Positions 17,267 to 25,358 of a DNA stretch of 64,000 bases are shown piece after piece. Under the pieces are notes generated by a model. That model saw only the letters and a program-made list of their open reading frames with translations, ran no database searches and had not been told where the DNA came from. The DNA comes from Rosenbergiella collisarenosi (lineage in GTDB: Bacteria; Pseudomonadota; Gammaproteobacteria; Enterobacterales; Enterobacteriaceae), in the NCBI RefSeq assembly GCF_018494085.1, contig NZ_JABBFP010000001.1, positions 186,001-250,000 of the forward strand. The letters run 5' to 3'. The translations under genes and the position numbers were made by a program. Numbering within the stretch: the first letter of the stretch is position 1; each line of letters starts with the position of its first letter.

Positions 17267-19419
17267 CACTCACCCCGCTTATAAGCCGACACAATCTTAT
17301 CCAGATCGTTAGCGACACCGGCGTTATAGTCTTCGATATTATTTTTCACCACATACCCCAGCGTTTCAGCCACTGCCATAAAGACGTCGGTTTGTGGTTC
17401 AGGCAAAAATTGCTCTGGTTGGTTGGGGTTAGCATGGCGTTTTTGTAAATACAAAATCGAGGTTTTGGCCCCCGTGCCGGAGAGTTTAAAGCAGTCGCTC
17501 GGCAATGAAATTACCGCTTTGACTATGGCTTTACCGCCAACAAACTCGCCGGTTTTTTCGTCTTTTTTGCCCATAATGTACTCGCGCACATAACGGTCGC
17601 CGGAGTTACATAAAATACCATCGGGCAGCACTATTAACAGGCGGCCACCGGGTTTAAGCAGTTGCAGGCAGCGGTCGATAAAAAGTACAGCCGGATCAAT
17701 GGTGGCACCTACCGGCTGCCATTTGCCCTTGCTATCGGGTTTGCTGCCAAGCGCGAGCCCTGCGGTTGTACGCAGTAGGCTGTAAAACGGCTTTTTATCA
17801 GTACCGCTAGTTTTACGTAAATCGGTACGATAGCCCGCCCATTTAGGCTCGCCGTTTTCATCCAGCTCTAAATCGCCGATATCCTCCCACTTCATTTTTA
17901 CGTGGTCATACCAGGCGTTGTAGCTATCAACGACTTTTTTGGTCGGACGAAAACCACCGAGCACTTGCTCCATATTGGCTTCGTAATTGGCTTTTGAATT
18001 TTGACCATTTTTGCCTTTATCAAATTTAGGCGTACCGAACGGCGGGTTGGTACAAATAAGGTCAAAGCTATTCGGCTTCAGTGCGTTAGTGGTGAGCGAG
18101 TTGTCGGTATAAAAAATCTGCGCTTTGGGGGCACCTTGCAATGCCATATTCACGCGGGCCAGCATCACCATGCGCGGTGCAGCATCGGCACCGGTAAAGG
18201 CACAATCGCGTAATTTTTGTTTCAATGATTCTTTTTTATCGTCGGCCAGCACCAGCTTAAAATCGATCCATTTATCAATCTGGCTTAACGCCACCGAGCC
18301 AAAACCAAAGGAGCCACAGGTTGGGTCGCAGAAACGAAAATCGCCATTGGCTAAGCGCGACCGCATTTCATCGTCATCGTCGATGTCGTGCATAGCAATT
18401 TCTAGCATGGCCTGTTTTACAGGATTAGGTGTTAAATAAACGCCAAGGCCACCTTTGGACTCAAAGTTAGCGCGTAGGAAGACATCAAACACTCTACCGA
18501 GTAAATCTCCTGACACATCCGCCAACGTACCCTGTTCTTTAGCGGTTTTGCCATCGTTGGTTTTTACTGGCCCCAGGTTTTGTATTGCTTCCAGCAAATC
18601 CTGATAGTTTTTCGCAACAGACAGGCGCAGGTGTGTTTCTTTACTAAAGATGGGATTACGTGAGCCATCATCTGAGATCACAACGTAGTTTTCGTGGCTT
18701 TTAAATTCCTCAAAGGCGGCTTTGATTTGTGCAACGGCTTTATCGCCGTGCCTGGCCACATATTGCCAATCATAGACGTCACGAAAACGCAGGGTATTTC
18801 CCTCATCATCTTTAAAGGTAAGGTCTTCATCGTGATGCACGCGGAAAGTTTCTAAAAACAGAAGCTTAGCTACTTCTTCGATAATATCGTTTTTATCGTT
18901 TACCTTATCTTTAGTCACACGGTAAACATTTTCATGGAAGGCATCAAATCGCTGCATTAAGCGTGTATAAACACGCATCGACCAGCGAAAGGTTGGATCA
19001 CGCTCCATGCGATCAAAGCTACGTAATTCTTCCAGACTTGGCAAGGTATCGGCACCGTGGGTACCGTCAGAACCATCGGCACCGAACAAGGCCAAAATAC
19101 GTTGGTTTATGCCATCGTCCACAACGGCAAATACTGGCCAGTCACCTTCGATATCGCTTAACAGCTGGTAGGCTAAATCATCAAACTTTGCAGTGTCAGC
19201 GGCGTATTCCCAACGGCCTTCTGTCAGCGCAATCAACATGACTGGTGGCGTTAAGTTGCCTTCAACCTGGCCTTGAATGAGACCCGCCTTGGCGAATTCA
19301 TGTTCGGGTAATTCGACCAATGGCTGAGTAAACTCGGAGTGCTGTTTGACCAGTTTATTGAACAGTGCTTCTAGCTGCTGTTGTGGGTCTTGTTTTTTTG
19401 CTTTTGCTTCTTTTGCCAT
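17266..19419 (-). CDS. HsdM-type N6-adenine DNA methyltransferase
   Basis: The 717-aa protein is a type I-like M subunit. The helical N-terminal region is followed by LGVYLTPNPVKQAMLEIA, the SAM-binding motif I variant DPTCGSFGFG (365-374) and the catalytic NPPF (458-461) in DLICTNPPFGTPKFDKG. A long C-terminal part includes GGRLLIVLPDGILCNSGDRY. It transfers a methyl group to N6 of adenine at sites chosen by the adjacent HsdS. It is the second gene of the operon. It is longer than EcoKI HsdM (529 aa), with extra N-terminal sequence of about 170 residues. The likely role is self-marking of host DNA so that the ATPase/kinase complex attacks only unmodified DNA. Confidence 0.92.
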   Translation of the reverse strand: MAKEAKAKKQDPQQQLEALFNKLVKQHSEFTQPLVELPEHEFAKAGLIQGQVEGNLTPPVMLIALTEGRWEYAADTAKFDDLAYQLLSDIEGDWPVFAVVDDGINQRILALFGADGSDGTHGADTLPSLEELRSFDRMERDPTFRWSMRVYTRLMQRFDAFHENVYRVTKDKVNDKNDIIEEVAKLLFLETFRVHHDEDLTFKDDEGNTLRFRDVYDWQYVARHGDKAVAQIKAAFEEFKSHENYVVISDDGSRNPIFSKETHLRLSVAKNYQDLLEAIQNLGPVKTNDGKTAKEQGTLADVSGDLLGRVFDVFLRANFESKGGLGVYLTPNPVKQAMLEIAMHDIDDDDEMRSRLANGDFRFCDPTCGSFGFGSVALSQIDKWIDFKLVLADDKKESLKQKLRDCAFTGADAAPRMVMLARVNMALQGAPKAQIFYTDNSLTTNALKPNSFDLICTNPPFGTPKFDKGKNGQNSKANYEANMEQVLGGFRPTKKVVDSYNAWYDHVKMKWEDIGDLELDENGEPKWAGYRTDLRKTSGTDKKPFYSLLRTTAGLALGSKPDSKGKWQPVGATIDPAVLFIDRCLQLLKPGGRLLIVLPDGILCNSGDRYVREYIMGKKDEKTGEFVGGKAIVKAVISLPSDCFKLSGTGAKTSILYLQKRHANPNQPEQFLPEPQTDVFMAVAETLGYVVKNNIEDYNAGVANDLDKIVSAYKRGE

Positions 19420-19469
19420 GATGTTTTCTTGATTCCGTTAATACGGCCAATATTGGTTACAATGACCTG

Positions 19470-19856
19470 CTAATTTATTAATACTAGCAAAGGCCCTTTA
19501 ATCTCTATCTGCGCGTGTTTCTGCGCCAGTTTGCGTATCTGCTGTTCACTGGTCGTAATACCAACAGGGAGCTTTTTCAGTACTTGTGCCAGGGGCATGC
19601 GCCCACCAGCTTGTTGTAACAATGATACTAAATGTGCCGCGACATCAGGAGTGGTCTGGTACGGAACCGCGGCGGGCTCTTCTAGATGGTTGTTCAGAGG
19701 CAATGAAGCCAGCCACAGCGACACTTGCATCTGGTTAAAACCGAGTTTTTGCCAAAGAGTTTGGTGCTCAGTAAATACAATTACCGCGCTTTGCTTAATC
19801 GTCGTTTGCTGAATGATTAACTGTTCCAGGTTCTGTCGCCGGTACTCATCAGTCAT
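19470..19856 (-). CDS. Small winged-helix-like first gene of the defence operon (128 aa)
   Basis: Family not recognised with certainty. Residues 70-128 read like a winged helix (TTPDVAAHLVSLLQQAGGRM, LAQVLKKLPVGITTSEQQIRKLA, then a short beta end IEIKGPLLVLIN). The N-terminal 60 residues are helical and end in a Pro-rich linker. Being first in the operon, 50 bp before hsdM, it may bind DNA as a regulator or act as a small specificity adaptor. An AGAGAG ribosome-binding site lies about 5 nt before the ATG. No convincing -35/-10 pair could be fixed in the 187 bp between it and mcrC. Confidence 0.65.
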   Translation of the reverse strand: MTDEYRRQNLEQLIIQQTTIKQSAVIVFTEHQTLWQKLGFNQMQVSLWLASLPLNNHLEEPAAVPYQTTPDVAAHLVSLLQQAGGRMPLAQVLKKLPVGITTSEQQIRKLAQKHAQIEIKGPLLVLIN

Positions 19857-20043
19857 AGCATCTCTCTTCTTGTCAGCACCTAACCCGACATCCTATCTGT
19901 TTCGGTTGTATTATTCGCGCAACATATTGTCAGTGTTGTCATTAAATAGTTTCTATCATTGCGTAGCGCAGCAGGACTACTCTTTGCACGTTATTGGCAA
20001 TTATCGCTTTGGCTGAAGGCTAAAATCCAGCTTTACTTAGCCG

Positions 20044-21330
20044 TTATGGCTTAAAGGGTTCACCCATCCACATCATTCTCTCCCCACGTTTCGCCATAAT
20101 CTGGTAGGGCACCACCCATAATCTCAACGTCTCCGAGAAAGCAAAATGTTGGGGTATCGGTTGGAGAAAGTCATCATGTGCAGGGTAAATCAGGTACATC
20201 TCACCTGTTCCGCCAAGGTATTTTTGGCCGTAGGCAAACATTTGATAAAAGTCGGCTTGTGCGAGTCCGTAGAGTGATTTTTTTTCCTGGCTGCTATTCA
20301 CCAGCTTCCATTTTGTATCCATTACCATGATGGTTTTTACTGGTTGGCGCGATTGAATCAATAAATCTGGGCGAAGCGTAAAGCAGTCGTTAGGGCCATG
20401 CGTCACCAGGGAATAGGTGGCAACCTGCGAGGTCACCTTAAGATGCGCAGGAAGCTCGTCGGGGAGGGTGTGTGCCACAAAAGATTCAAACACCGCTTCC
20501 ATCGGAAACAACAGCGAGAGGGAATTAGTCTTTCCTTGCAAGGCACTGGGGCTCATTCCTCTTAGGATCAACTGCGCCCAGGCTAATGGCTCGTTGTAAT
20601 GCGTCATACCGCGCTCAAGGCGTAAGCGGTTTATATCGCTGTCAATATCCCGACTAAGTGGAATACCGTCAAAAGCAAAGCGGAGTTCGCAAAGCCAGCG
20701 TTGATTCTCAGATGACAGCTTCAGGCTAAGCAGCTTAGCCAGCGCAGAATGTAAGAGCCGATTGGCTGCACAATCTGGTAGGTATTCATCATAGTTAACC
20801 CAAAAGTTATGACGATTAACTGTGTTATGCCGCAACTGCGCGGAAACCATCAGCTTGCCCCTCATAAAAGGAAGATTACCTTGCTCACTCACGTAGTCGG
20901 AGCGTAAACCCTGTTTAAGTAACTGGCTGACACTGTGCAGAAACTGACGAATAAAAATCTCAAGTAAAGGCATTTGTCGTGCTTGCAGCGTCGCCTGCTG
21001 GGTTTGAATATGCCGAAAACCAGGCAGATAGCTTAACATCGTCAACAACGTTTCTCGCGCACTAGCTGTTGTGAGGTTTTTACCCACCTTAGGCAAAATC
21101 TCAAGCTGGAAACCGTAAGGGGTTGACAGCATCCCAGCGTAGTTTTGCACCTGAAGCAACTTAACGCCTGAGCGTGATGTCAGTTTAATAAATTGGCTTC
21201 CCTGAACATGGGTTAGACTAAGCATCTCTAGATAATCAAAGACCGGTTGGGGGACAAGCTTTGCGCCCACTGACGCCGCTTTTCCACTCCCTAACAGGTC
21301 ATATTCAAAAACAGAGAGCACTTCATCCAT
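20044..21330 (-). CDS. mcrC: McrC-type nuclease subunit of a modification-dependent restriction system
   Basis: The 428-aa product carries the McrC PD-(D/E)xK nuclease core near its C-terminus: RPDLLI (320-325) and MDTKWK (337-342), with the preceding EAVFESFVAHTL helix. The N-terminal domain contacts McrB. I place the start at the ATG at 21330, where ATGGATGA overlaps the mcrB stop. Longer reading upstream runs inside mcrB in another frame and is not expected to be translated. Together with McrB it cuts DNA bearing modified bases (5mC/5hmC in the E. coli prototype) after GTP-driven translocation. It sits directly upstream of the ten-gene operon on the same strand, 187 bp away. Confidence 0.9.
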   Translation of the reverse strand: MDEVLSVFEYDLLGSGKAASVGAKLVPQPVFDYLEMLSLTHVQGSQFIKLTSRSGVKLLQVQNYAGMLSTPYGFQLEILPKVGKNLTTASARETLLTMLSYLPGFRHIQTQQATLQARQMPLLEIFIRQFLHSVSQLLKQGLRSDYVSEQGNLPFMRGKLMVSAQLRHNTVNRHNFWVNYDEYLPDCAANRLLHSALAKLLSLKLSSENQRWLCELRFAFDGIPLSRDIDSDINRLRLERGMTHYNEPLAWAQLILRGMSPSALQGKTNSLSLLFPMEAVFESFVAHTLPDELPAHLKVTSQVATYSLVTHGPNDCFTLRPDLLIQSRQPVKTIMVMDTKWKLVNSSQEKKSLYGLAQADFYQMFAYGQKYLGGTGEMYLIYPAHDDFLQPIPQHFAFSETLRLWVVPYQIMAKRGERMMWMGEPFKP

Positions 21331-23398
21331 GGTTAACAGCCTGCTCGTCAAGAATGACCTGCTGCGGCTGATAAATCGCGCGGTAAGCCTGCGGTAGATT
21401 CCAGATTTCTTGATCAAAGGCTTCGAGCTCGTAAGCCGCCGCGTGGTGATCATGGCGTCGTAAAGTATGATTACGACCAAAAAGCGTATTGAGATCGTCG
21501 GTTTTCTCAATCACAAAGTGTAGGCGGTCGTCTTGCTTTTGGTTATCTGCTAGCACCAACCTGATCTTATTCCAATCATCGAAAAAGTATTCCTGTAATA
21601 ATGGGAGGATCTTTTTCTGGAAGGCGATCTTCAATTGTTTAAAGGCTGCTTCTTCATCGCCGGCATCGAGAGCCTTTTTTACCGGCATAAAGAAGGCGTG
21701 TCCCAGCGTATGTTCACGATCGTAAAGGGCTTCGATGCGGTGATTGAGTTTTTCTAACAACGACTCGATTTCTATGCCCTTTACCTTGACTCCACTGAGT
21801 AACGCGAGATCCGGCATCATCTCGACAAAGTCAAAGCGGCGGCGCAACGCCGTATCCATCAGCGCTAAAGAACGATCTGCGGTATTCATGGCGCCAATAA
21901 TGTCGATATTGGCGGGGATGCTGAAGGGCTCGCCGCTATAGGACAATTGCAGGCTCATTGCATTGGGCATCCCTGTACGCTTATCGACTTCGATCAGTGA
22001 GATCAGTTCACCAAAGATCTTGGAGAGGTTACCACGATTGATCTCATCAATAAAAATGGCATAGCGATGCGCGGGATCCGCTTTAGCTCGCTGACACAGG
22101 CGCATAAAGATCCCTGGCTCGATAGGGTAAGAGATTGAGCCACTTTCGTCAGAGCGCGCGCGGATACCCTCAATAAATTCTTCATAGCCGTAAGATTGGT
22201 GAAACGTAACCACCGCAAAACGCTGGATGGATTCGGCAGATTTAGGTCCTTGCTTTAACTCTGCATAAAGAGATAGCAACTCATCCACTTGCTCTAACTG
22301 CGATTCAACCAGGAACCATTCACTATCGGCTGTTTTGTCGAAAATCGCTGGTTCACGACGGCCTTTGTAAGCAACGGTCGTGGATTCTGGTACAGTGAAC
22401 GATTGTAACGTTGCCCACGTTGTTTGCGAAAAGTTATCAACTCGGCCATTGAGCAGCGCTTTACGTTGAAACCACTGATGTTCTGTCATTTGGCGAACTT
22501 TGGCTCGTTTCCCAAGATCGAGCAATACTAGGGTTATGACCTGCATCCAGTTCAACGATTCAAGGCGAGAATCCAGCCAGGCATCACGATCGGCTGGCAC
22601 AGCATGAGAGGTGTACTCTTTCATCTTTTGCTGCAAGGTAAAGGTTTTGCCCGTTCCAGGCGGGCCAAAGTAGATCATATTACTTGGAGAATGCCGAAGA
22701 GGCGTAAATTCGCTGGGCTCACCACTGGCTTTTGATGTGTTGACAGATACCTCGTCTTGTTTTAATTCATTATCGCGTGCGCGGAGTAATTCATAGATAT
22801 GCCAAATCGCCATATTGACGTAATAAGGGTCTGCATTGGGGGATCGCACTTGAATCGCGTGTTTAAGTTCATGGTTTTTCTGTAACCAATTTCCGGTCAG
22901 GGCCAGACCGAGGTGATAATGGTTATTGAGAAATCCTGCTGCGATATTAAAAGCATTTTCGTCCACCGTGCTGGTGTAGTTTTCTGGTGAGAATGCGGCA
23001 AAGACACGATTTCGTAAACTCCAATACATGCGTTTAAGCTGCCCTGACTCTTTGGCCTGCTGCAATGCATCGCCTACATAATGGTAAGCCGATTCGTCCG
23101 GTTGTTGACTGACACGTTGAGTAAGTTCTCTAAGCAATGGCAGGTTCTGTTGATATTCCGCTAAAGAGGGAACCCCCTGACGAATACTGGCAATACCATT
23201 ATCACGTTCATACCAAAGTCGCTTAATCAGATCATCCGTTTCAGGCCGAGAAAAAATGGGGGTATTTTGCAGAGAGGTCGTAAGTTCCCGGTATCGCTGA
23301 TCCCATTGGGAGGATGCGTAGTGGTTATCTTTCGCTAGAGTTTCAAGTAATTCACTGATAGTCAGCTTGCCTGCTTCTACACTCTCGACAAGAGTCAT
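21323..23398 (-). CDS. mcrB: McrB-type AAA+ GTPase
   Basis: The 691-aa protein has the McrB AAA+ signature: Walker A GPPGTGKT (245-252), Walker B IFIDEINRGN (448-457) and the McrB-specific MNTADRS (504-510), followed by ALRRRFDF. The N-terminal 230 residues form the DNA-recognition part and are not obviously the E. coli 5mC-binding domain, so the modification recognised is unknown; YHYVGDALQQA and an SRA-less helical segment are visible. AAGGAA precedes the ATG. It hydrolyses GTP, assembles as hexamers with McrC and translocates DNA. Family members restrict methylated phage DNA. Confidence 0.92.
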   Translation of the reverse strand: MTLVESVEAGKLTISELLETLAKDNHYASSQWDQRYRELTTSLQNTPIFSRPETDDLIKRLWYERDNGIASIRQGVPSLAEYQQNLPLLRELTQRVSQQPDESAYHYVGDALQQAKESGQLKRMYWSLRNRVFAAFSPENYTSTVDENAFNIAAGFLNNHYHLGLALTGNWLQKNHELKHAIQVRSPNADPYYVNMAIWHIYELLRARDNELKQDEVSVNTSKASGEPSEFTPLRHSPSNMIYFGPPGTGKTFTLQQKMKEYTSHAVPADRDAWLDSRLESLNWMQVITLVLLDLGKRAKVRQMTEHQWFQRKALLNGRVDNFSQTTWATLQSFTVPESTTVAYKGRREPAIFDKTADSEWFLVESQLEQVDELLSLYAELKQGPKSAESIQRFAVVTFHQSYGYEEFIEGIRARSDESGSISYPIEPGIFMRLCQRAKADPAHRYAIFIDEINRGNLSKIFGELISLIEVDKRTGMPNAMSLQLSYSGEPFSIPANIDIIGAMNTADRSLALMDTALRRRFDFVEMMPDLALLSGVKVKGIEIESLLEKLNHRIEALYDREHTLGHAFFMPVKKALDAGDEEAAFKQLKIAFQKKILPLLQEYFFDDWNKIRLVLADNQKQDDRLHFVIEKTDDLNTLFGRNHTLRRHDHHAAAYELEAFDQEIWNLPQAYRAIYQPQQVILDEQAVNHG

Positions 23399-23579
23399 TA
23401 AATTTTTTCCTTTTCTGTGATATGGCTTGGTATATCGTCGAAATAATGCATTTAAAACGAGTTGAATATAATATCAGGTTACCGCTAATTTTTATAATCG
23501 AAAGCCATACTTTTTTGGAAATATTTATCGAGTAAGTATTCTTGTATTTTCACAGATAAAAAATATCTTTAATTTTTGG

Positions 23580-23798
23580 ATGGAAAATATATCGATGTTG
23601 GGTGTAGGGTTTATAATGAATGACTATTTCAAACACTTTAACGTCGAAAGTAGTGAATTTGACTTGCTAAGATGCTGGCCTTATGAGACAGGCTTTCTAC
23701 CTAATTATTTAAGGCCTTTATCTCGAAAAATCCCTGACGTTCCACCCAAGCCTCTAACGATTCGTTTGTTCGTGGAATCAATGAAATCTGGGTGCTAG
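23580..23798 (+). CDS. Possible small protein of unknown function (72 aa)
   Basis: A 72-codon frame begins ATGGAAAATATATCG, has an alternative ATG at residue 13, and ends in ESMKSGC. No family recognised. There is no strong ribosome-binding site; the region is AT-rich and lies just upstream of mcrB on the other strand. It may be a decayed fragment or spurious. Confidence 0.25.
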   Translation: MENISMLGVGFIMNDYFKHFNVESSEFDLLRCWPYETGFLPNYLRPLSRKIPDVPPKPLTIRLFVESMKSGC

Positions 23799-23961
23799 CT
23801 TTTTTATATAGGTATCAACCCAATAATTTGTATTTAAAGCTAGCAACCCATTTCTTATTTATATCAGGCTAAGTAATAACAACCTATTTATTTCACTGCC
23901 AAGTGATTGAATGCTTTTAAATATCATTAAAATTCAATGACCTATTAGTTACCTCTCCGAG

Positions 23962-24189
23962 TTAGATTGATTTATTTTTTATAATGTTATCCATTTCTTT
24001 TATCTTTAGTAAGAGAACTCTCTCCCATATGATTAACCCTCCAATAATCCATGCTAATAAATCCTTTTCAGGTAATAGATATAATGATAATGTGATGAGA
24101 GATGTAATAATTATTGTCATGATGATATTAGTTTTTTTATTTTGGAAAAATAAAAAGGTTAATTCAAAATTTATTAATTTATCTAGCAT
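23962..24189 (-). CDS. Small two-helix membrane protein, probable microcin immunity protein
   Basis: The 75-aa product has two hydrophobic segments, IIMTIIITSLITLSLYLL (about 22-40) and LLAWIIGGLIIWERVLL (about 44-60), followed by a basic tail (KIKEMDNIIKNKSI). Its ATG follows the stop of the microcin-like gene directly (TAGATG), so the two are co-translated. Class II bacteriocin and microcin genes are typically followed by such small inner-membrane immunity proteins. Sequence similarity to a known immunity protein was not recognised; the function is inferred from position and topology. Confidence 0.6.
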   Translation of the reverse strand: MLDKLINFELTFLFFQNKKTNIIMTIIITSLITLSLYLLPEKDLLAWIIGGLIIWERVLLLKIKEMDNIIKNKSI

Positions 24190-24399
24190 CTATTTCTCTA
24201 TTTTGTCTAGTGATTTGCTATTGGATGAGGAAGAAGAGGTGCAAGCTCCAATCGCCGTAATCGTTGCAATCAGTGCTGCGCCAAGACCCATAAATGCTGA
24301 GGCCATAGCAGCGGTGGAACTGTAAAAACAGTTGTTATCAACATCTTCATAAGCCGCTCCAGATACCCTATTATATTCTTTTTTTGATAGTTCCCTCAT
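24190..24399 (-). CDS. Probable class II microcin precursor
   Basis: The 69-aa peptide starts MRELSKKEYNRVSGA, which fits the leader of class II microcins (MRE-[IL]-x-x-x-x-L/Y-x-x-V-x-G-A/G; compare MccE492, MccL, MccN and MccH47 leaders). Cleavage is expected after GA at residue 15 by a PCAT-type C39-peptidase ABC exporter. The core of about 54 residues holds a Gly/Ala-rich hydrophobic stretch (TAAMASAFMGLGAALIATIT) and two cysteines (24 and 53) that could form a disulfide. A polyserine patch then precedes a charged tail. A strong GGAGG lies 7 nt before the ATG. No exporter gene is nearby, so export would rely on one elsewhere. A non-bacteriocin leader peptide is the alternative. Confidence 0.65.
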   Translation of the reverse strand: MRELSKKEYNRVSGAAYEDVDNNCFYSSTAAMASAFMGLGAALIATITAIGACTSSSSSNSKSLDKIEK

Positions 24400-24471
24400 A
24401 ATGGAACCTCCATGTAAAAGTTAATTAATAGATTAAGATCTCTCTCATAAGTAAAGTATTTTTCTACTAGC

Positions 24472-24509
24472 AGTATATGTTTCTCTAAAACTCCCTCTTA
24501 ATAATTAAG
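24472..24509 (-). promoter_or_regulatory. Candidate promoter and palindrome upstream of the microcin gene
   Basis: On the minus strand TTAAGA (24501-24496) and TATACT (24477-24472) are spaced 18 bp apart. A perfect 13-bp palindrome CTTAATAATTAAG (24497-24509) overlaps the -35 element and could be an operator. The match to sigma70 is moderate and the region is AT-rich, so chance is a real possibility. Confidence 0.35.
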
Positions 24510-24592
24510 TCATTATTAAACTGCACCGAGCACTCATATTTATTTTGAAAATTTGAGGCAATAAAGATATCTTCCTGACCCTCTGCGTTACG

Positions 24593-24886
24593 TTAGGCAT
24601 ATTTATCGACGACAATGTTTACAACATTTTCTGAAAAAATTTTAATATAATCGTTTCTACTGAGAAAGTGTGTGGTTTGATGCTTACACTTATCATCAGC
24701 GGGTTGTTCAACATAAGCTGTTGAAATATAGGATGCAAAAAGTCGCTCAACACTCACTTTTTCTCTGAAAATATGTTCTGGACTAATATGTAGGTCATTC
24801 ATAATTGTATTGGTTATCCCTATAGACATTGAAGCTCCTACTTTAGAATAGATCCCTTTGGGGATGGGCCTTTCGATTTCATACAT
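24593..24886 (-). CDS. Hypothetical protein upstream of the microcin gene (97 aa)
   Basis: Family not recognised. The frame starts MYEIERPIPKGIYSKVG and contains a helical stretch (ISPEHIFREKVSVERLFASY), then CKHQTTHFLSRNDYIKIFSE. It is soluble, with no signal peptide or membrane segment, and lies 194 bp upstream of the microcin gene on the same strand. It could be a regulator or accessory factor of the microcin pair, but nothing in the sequence proves it. Its length, start and AT-rich codon use fit a real but horizontally acquired gene. Confidence 0.45.
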   Translation of the reverse strand: MYEIERPIPKGIYSKVGASMSIGITNTIMNDLHISPEHIFREKVSVERLFASYISTAYVEQPADDKCKHQTTHFLSRNDYIKIFSENVVNIVVDKYA

Positions 24887-25358
24887 GAGTTATTACTATT
24901 ATATTGATAGCTGGGGCGGCCAGACCATAACGCTATCTCTGTAGGTTTGGTTATCATCATGGTGTTATATAACTTGAATTTTATTTTGTATAGTTGATTA
25001 TTTTTGAGTTAACGTTATTTTTTAGTTTTAATCCTAATAATTGTAATGATAGATTCAATCTGTTCAGCTTTTTTTACTTACTACGTTTTTTCGCTTTTTA
25101 AACTTGGTCTCCACGGCGAATGTTAGGGACAAGTGATAATGACTAGATGCTTTAATAGAGTAATTAAGTATGGCTTTCACATATTTGTTTGCATGGTCGC
25201 TCTTATGTAAAGATAACGTTAATGATATCGCCAAGGCTTTTTATAGGATAATTACAAGGGGTAATGAGGGAGGGGAAAGAGACGTGATGATCATAGTATC
25301 GCCCAGTGAGAATAGGTTATGCTAACTTACTCTTACTGGACGATTAGCCGTGGGCCTA
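24887..25358. other. AT-rich intergenic region without a gene
   Basis: No coding frame of note. It holds an imperfect inverted repeat near 25302-25341 (CCAGTGAGA with TCTTACTGG) that could be a weak terminator or operator at the island/core boundary. No leuX-derived att repeat was seen. Confidence 0.4.

Noticed and set aside
4443-19856. BREX or type I restriction-modification system
   Set aside because: HsdM/HsdS and a BrxC/PglY-sized ATPase are present, but there is no PglZ phosphatase, no BrxL/BrxB-like gene and no HsdR motor nuclease in the window.
21331-21510. Longer N-terminus of McrC
   Set aside because: The 60 extra codons lie within mcrB in another frame, are Arg/Ser-rich, and the ATG overlapping the mcrB stop matches the usual McrC start.
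24190-24399. Siderophore (class IIb) microcin
   Set aside because: There is a serine patch, but it is followed by a charged tail, lacks the Gly/Ser/Tyr end typical of MccE492 and H47, and no iroB-like glycosyltransferase is nearby. Class II is kept without the subtype.
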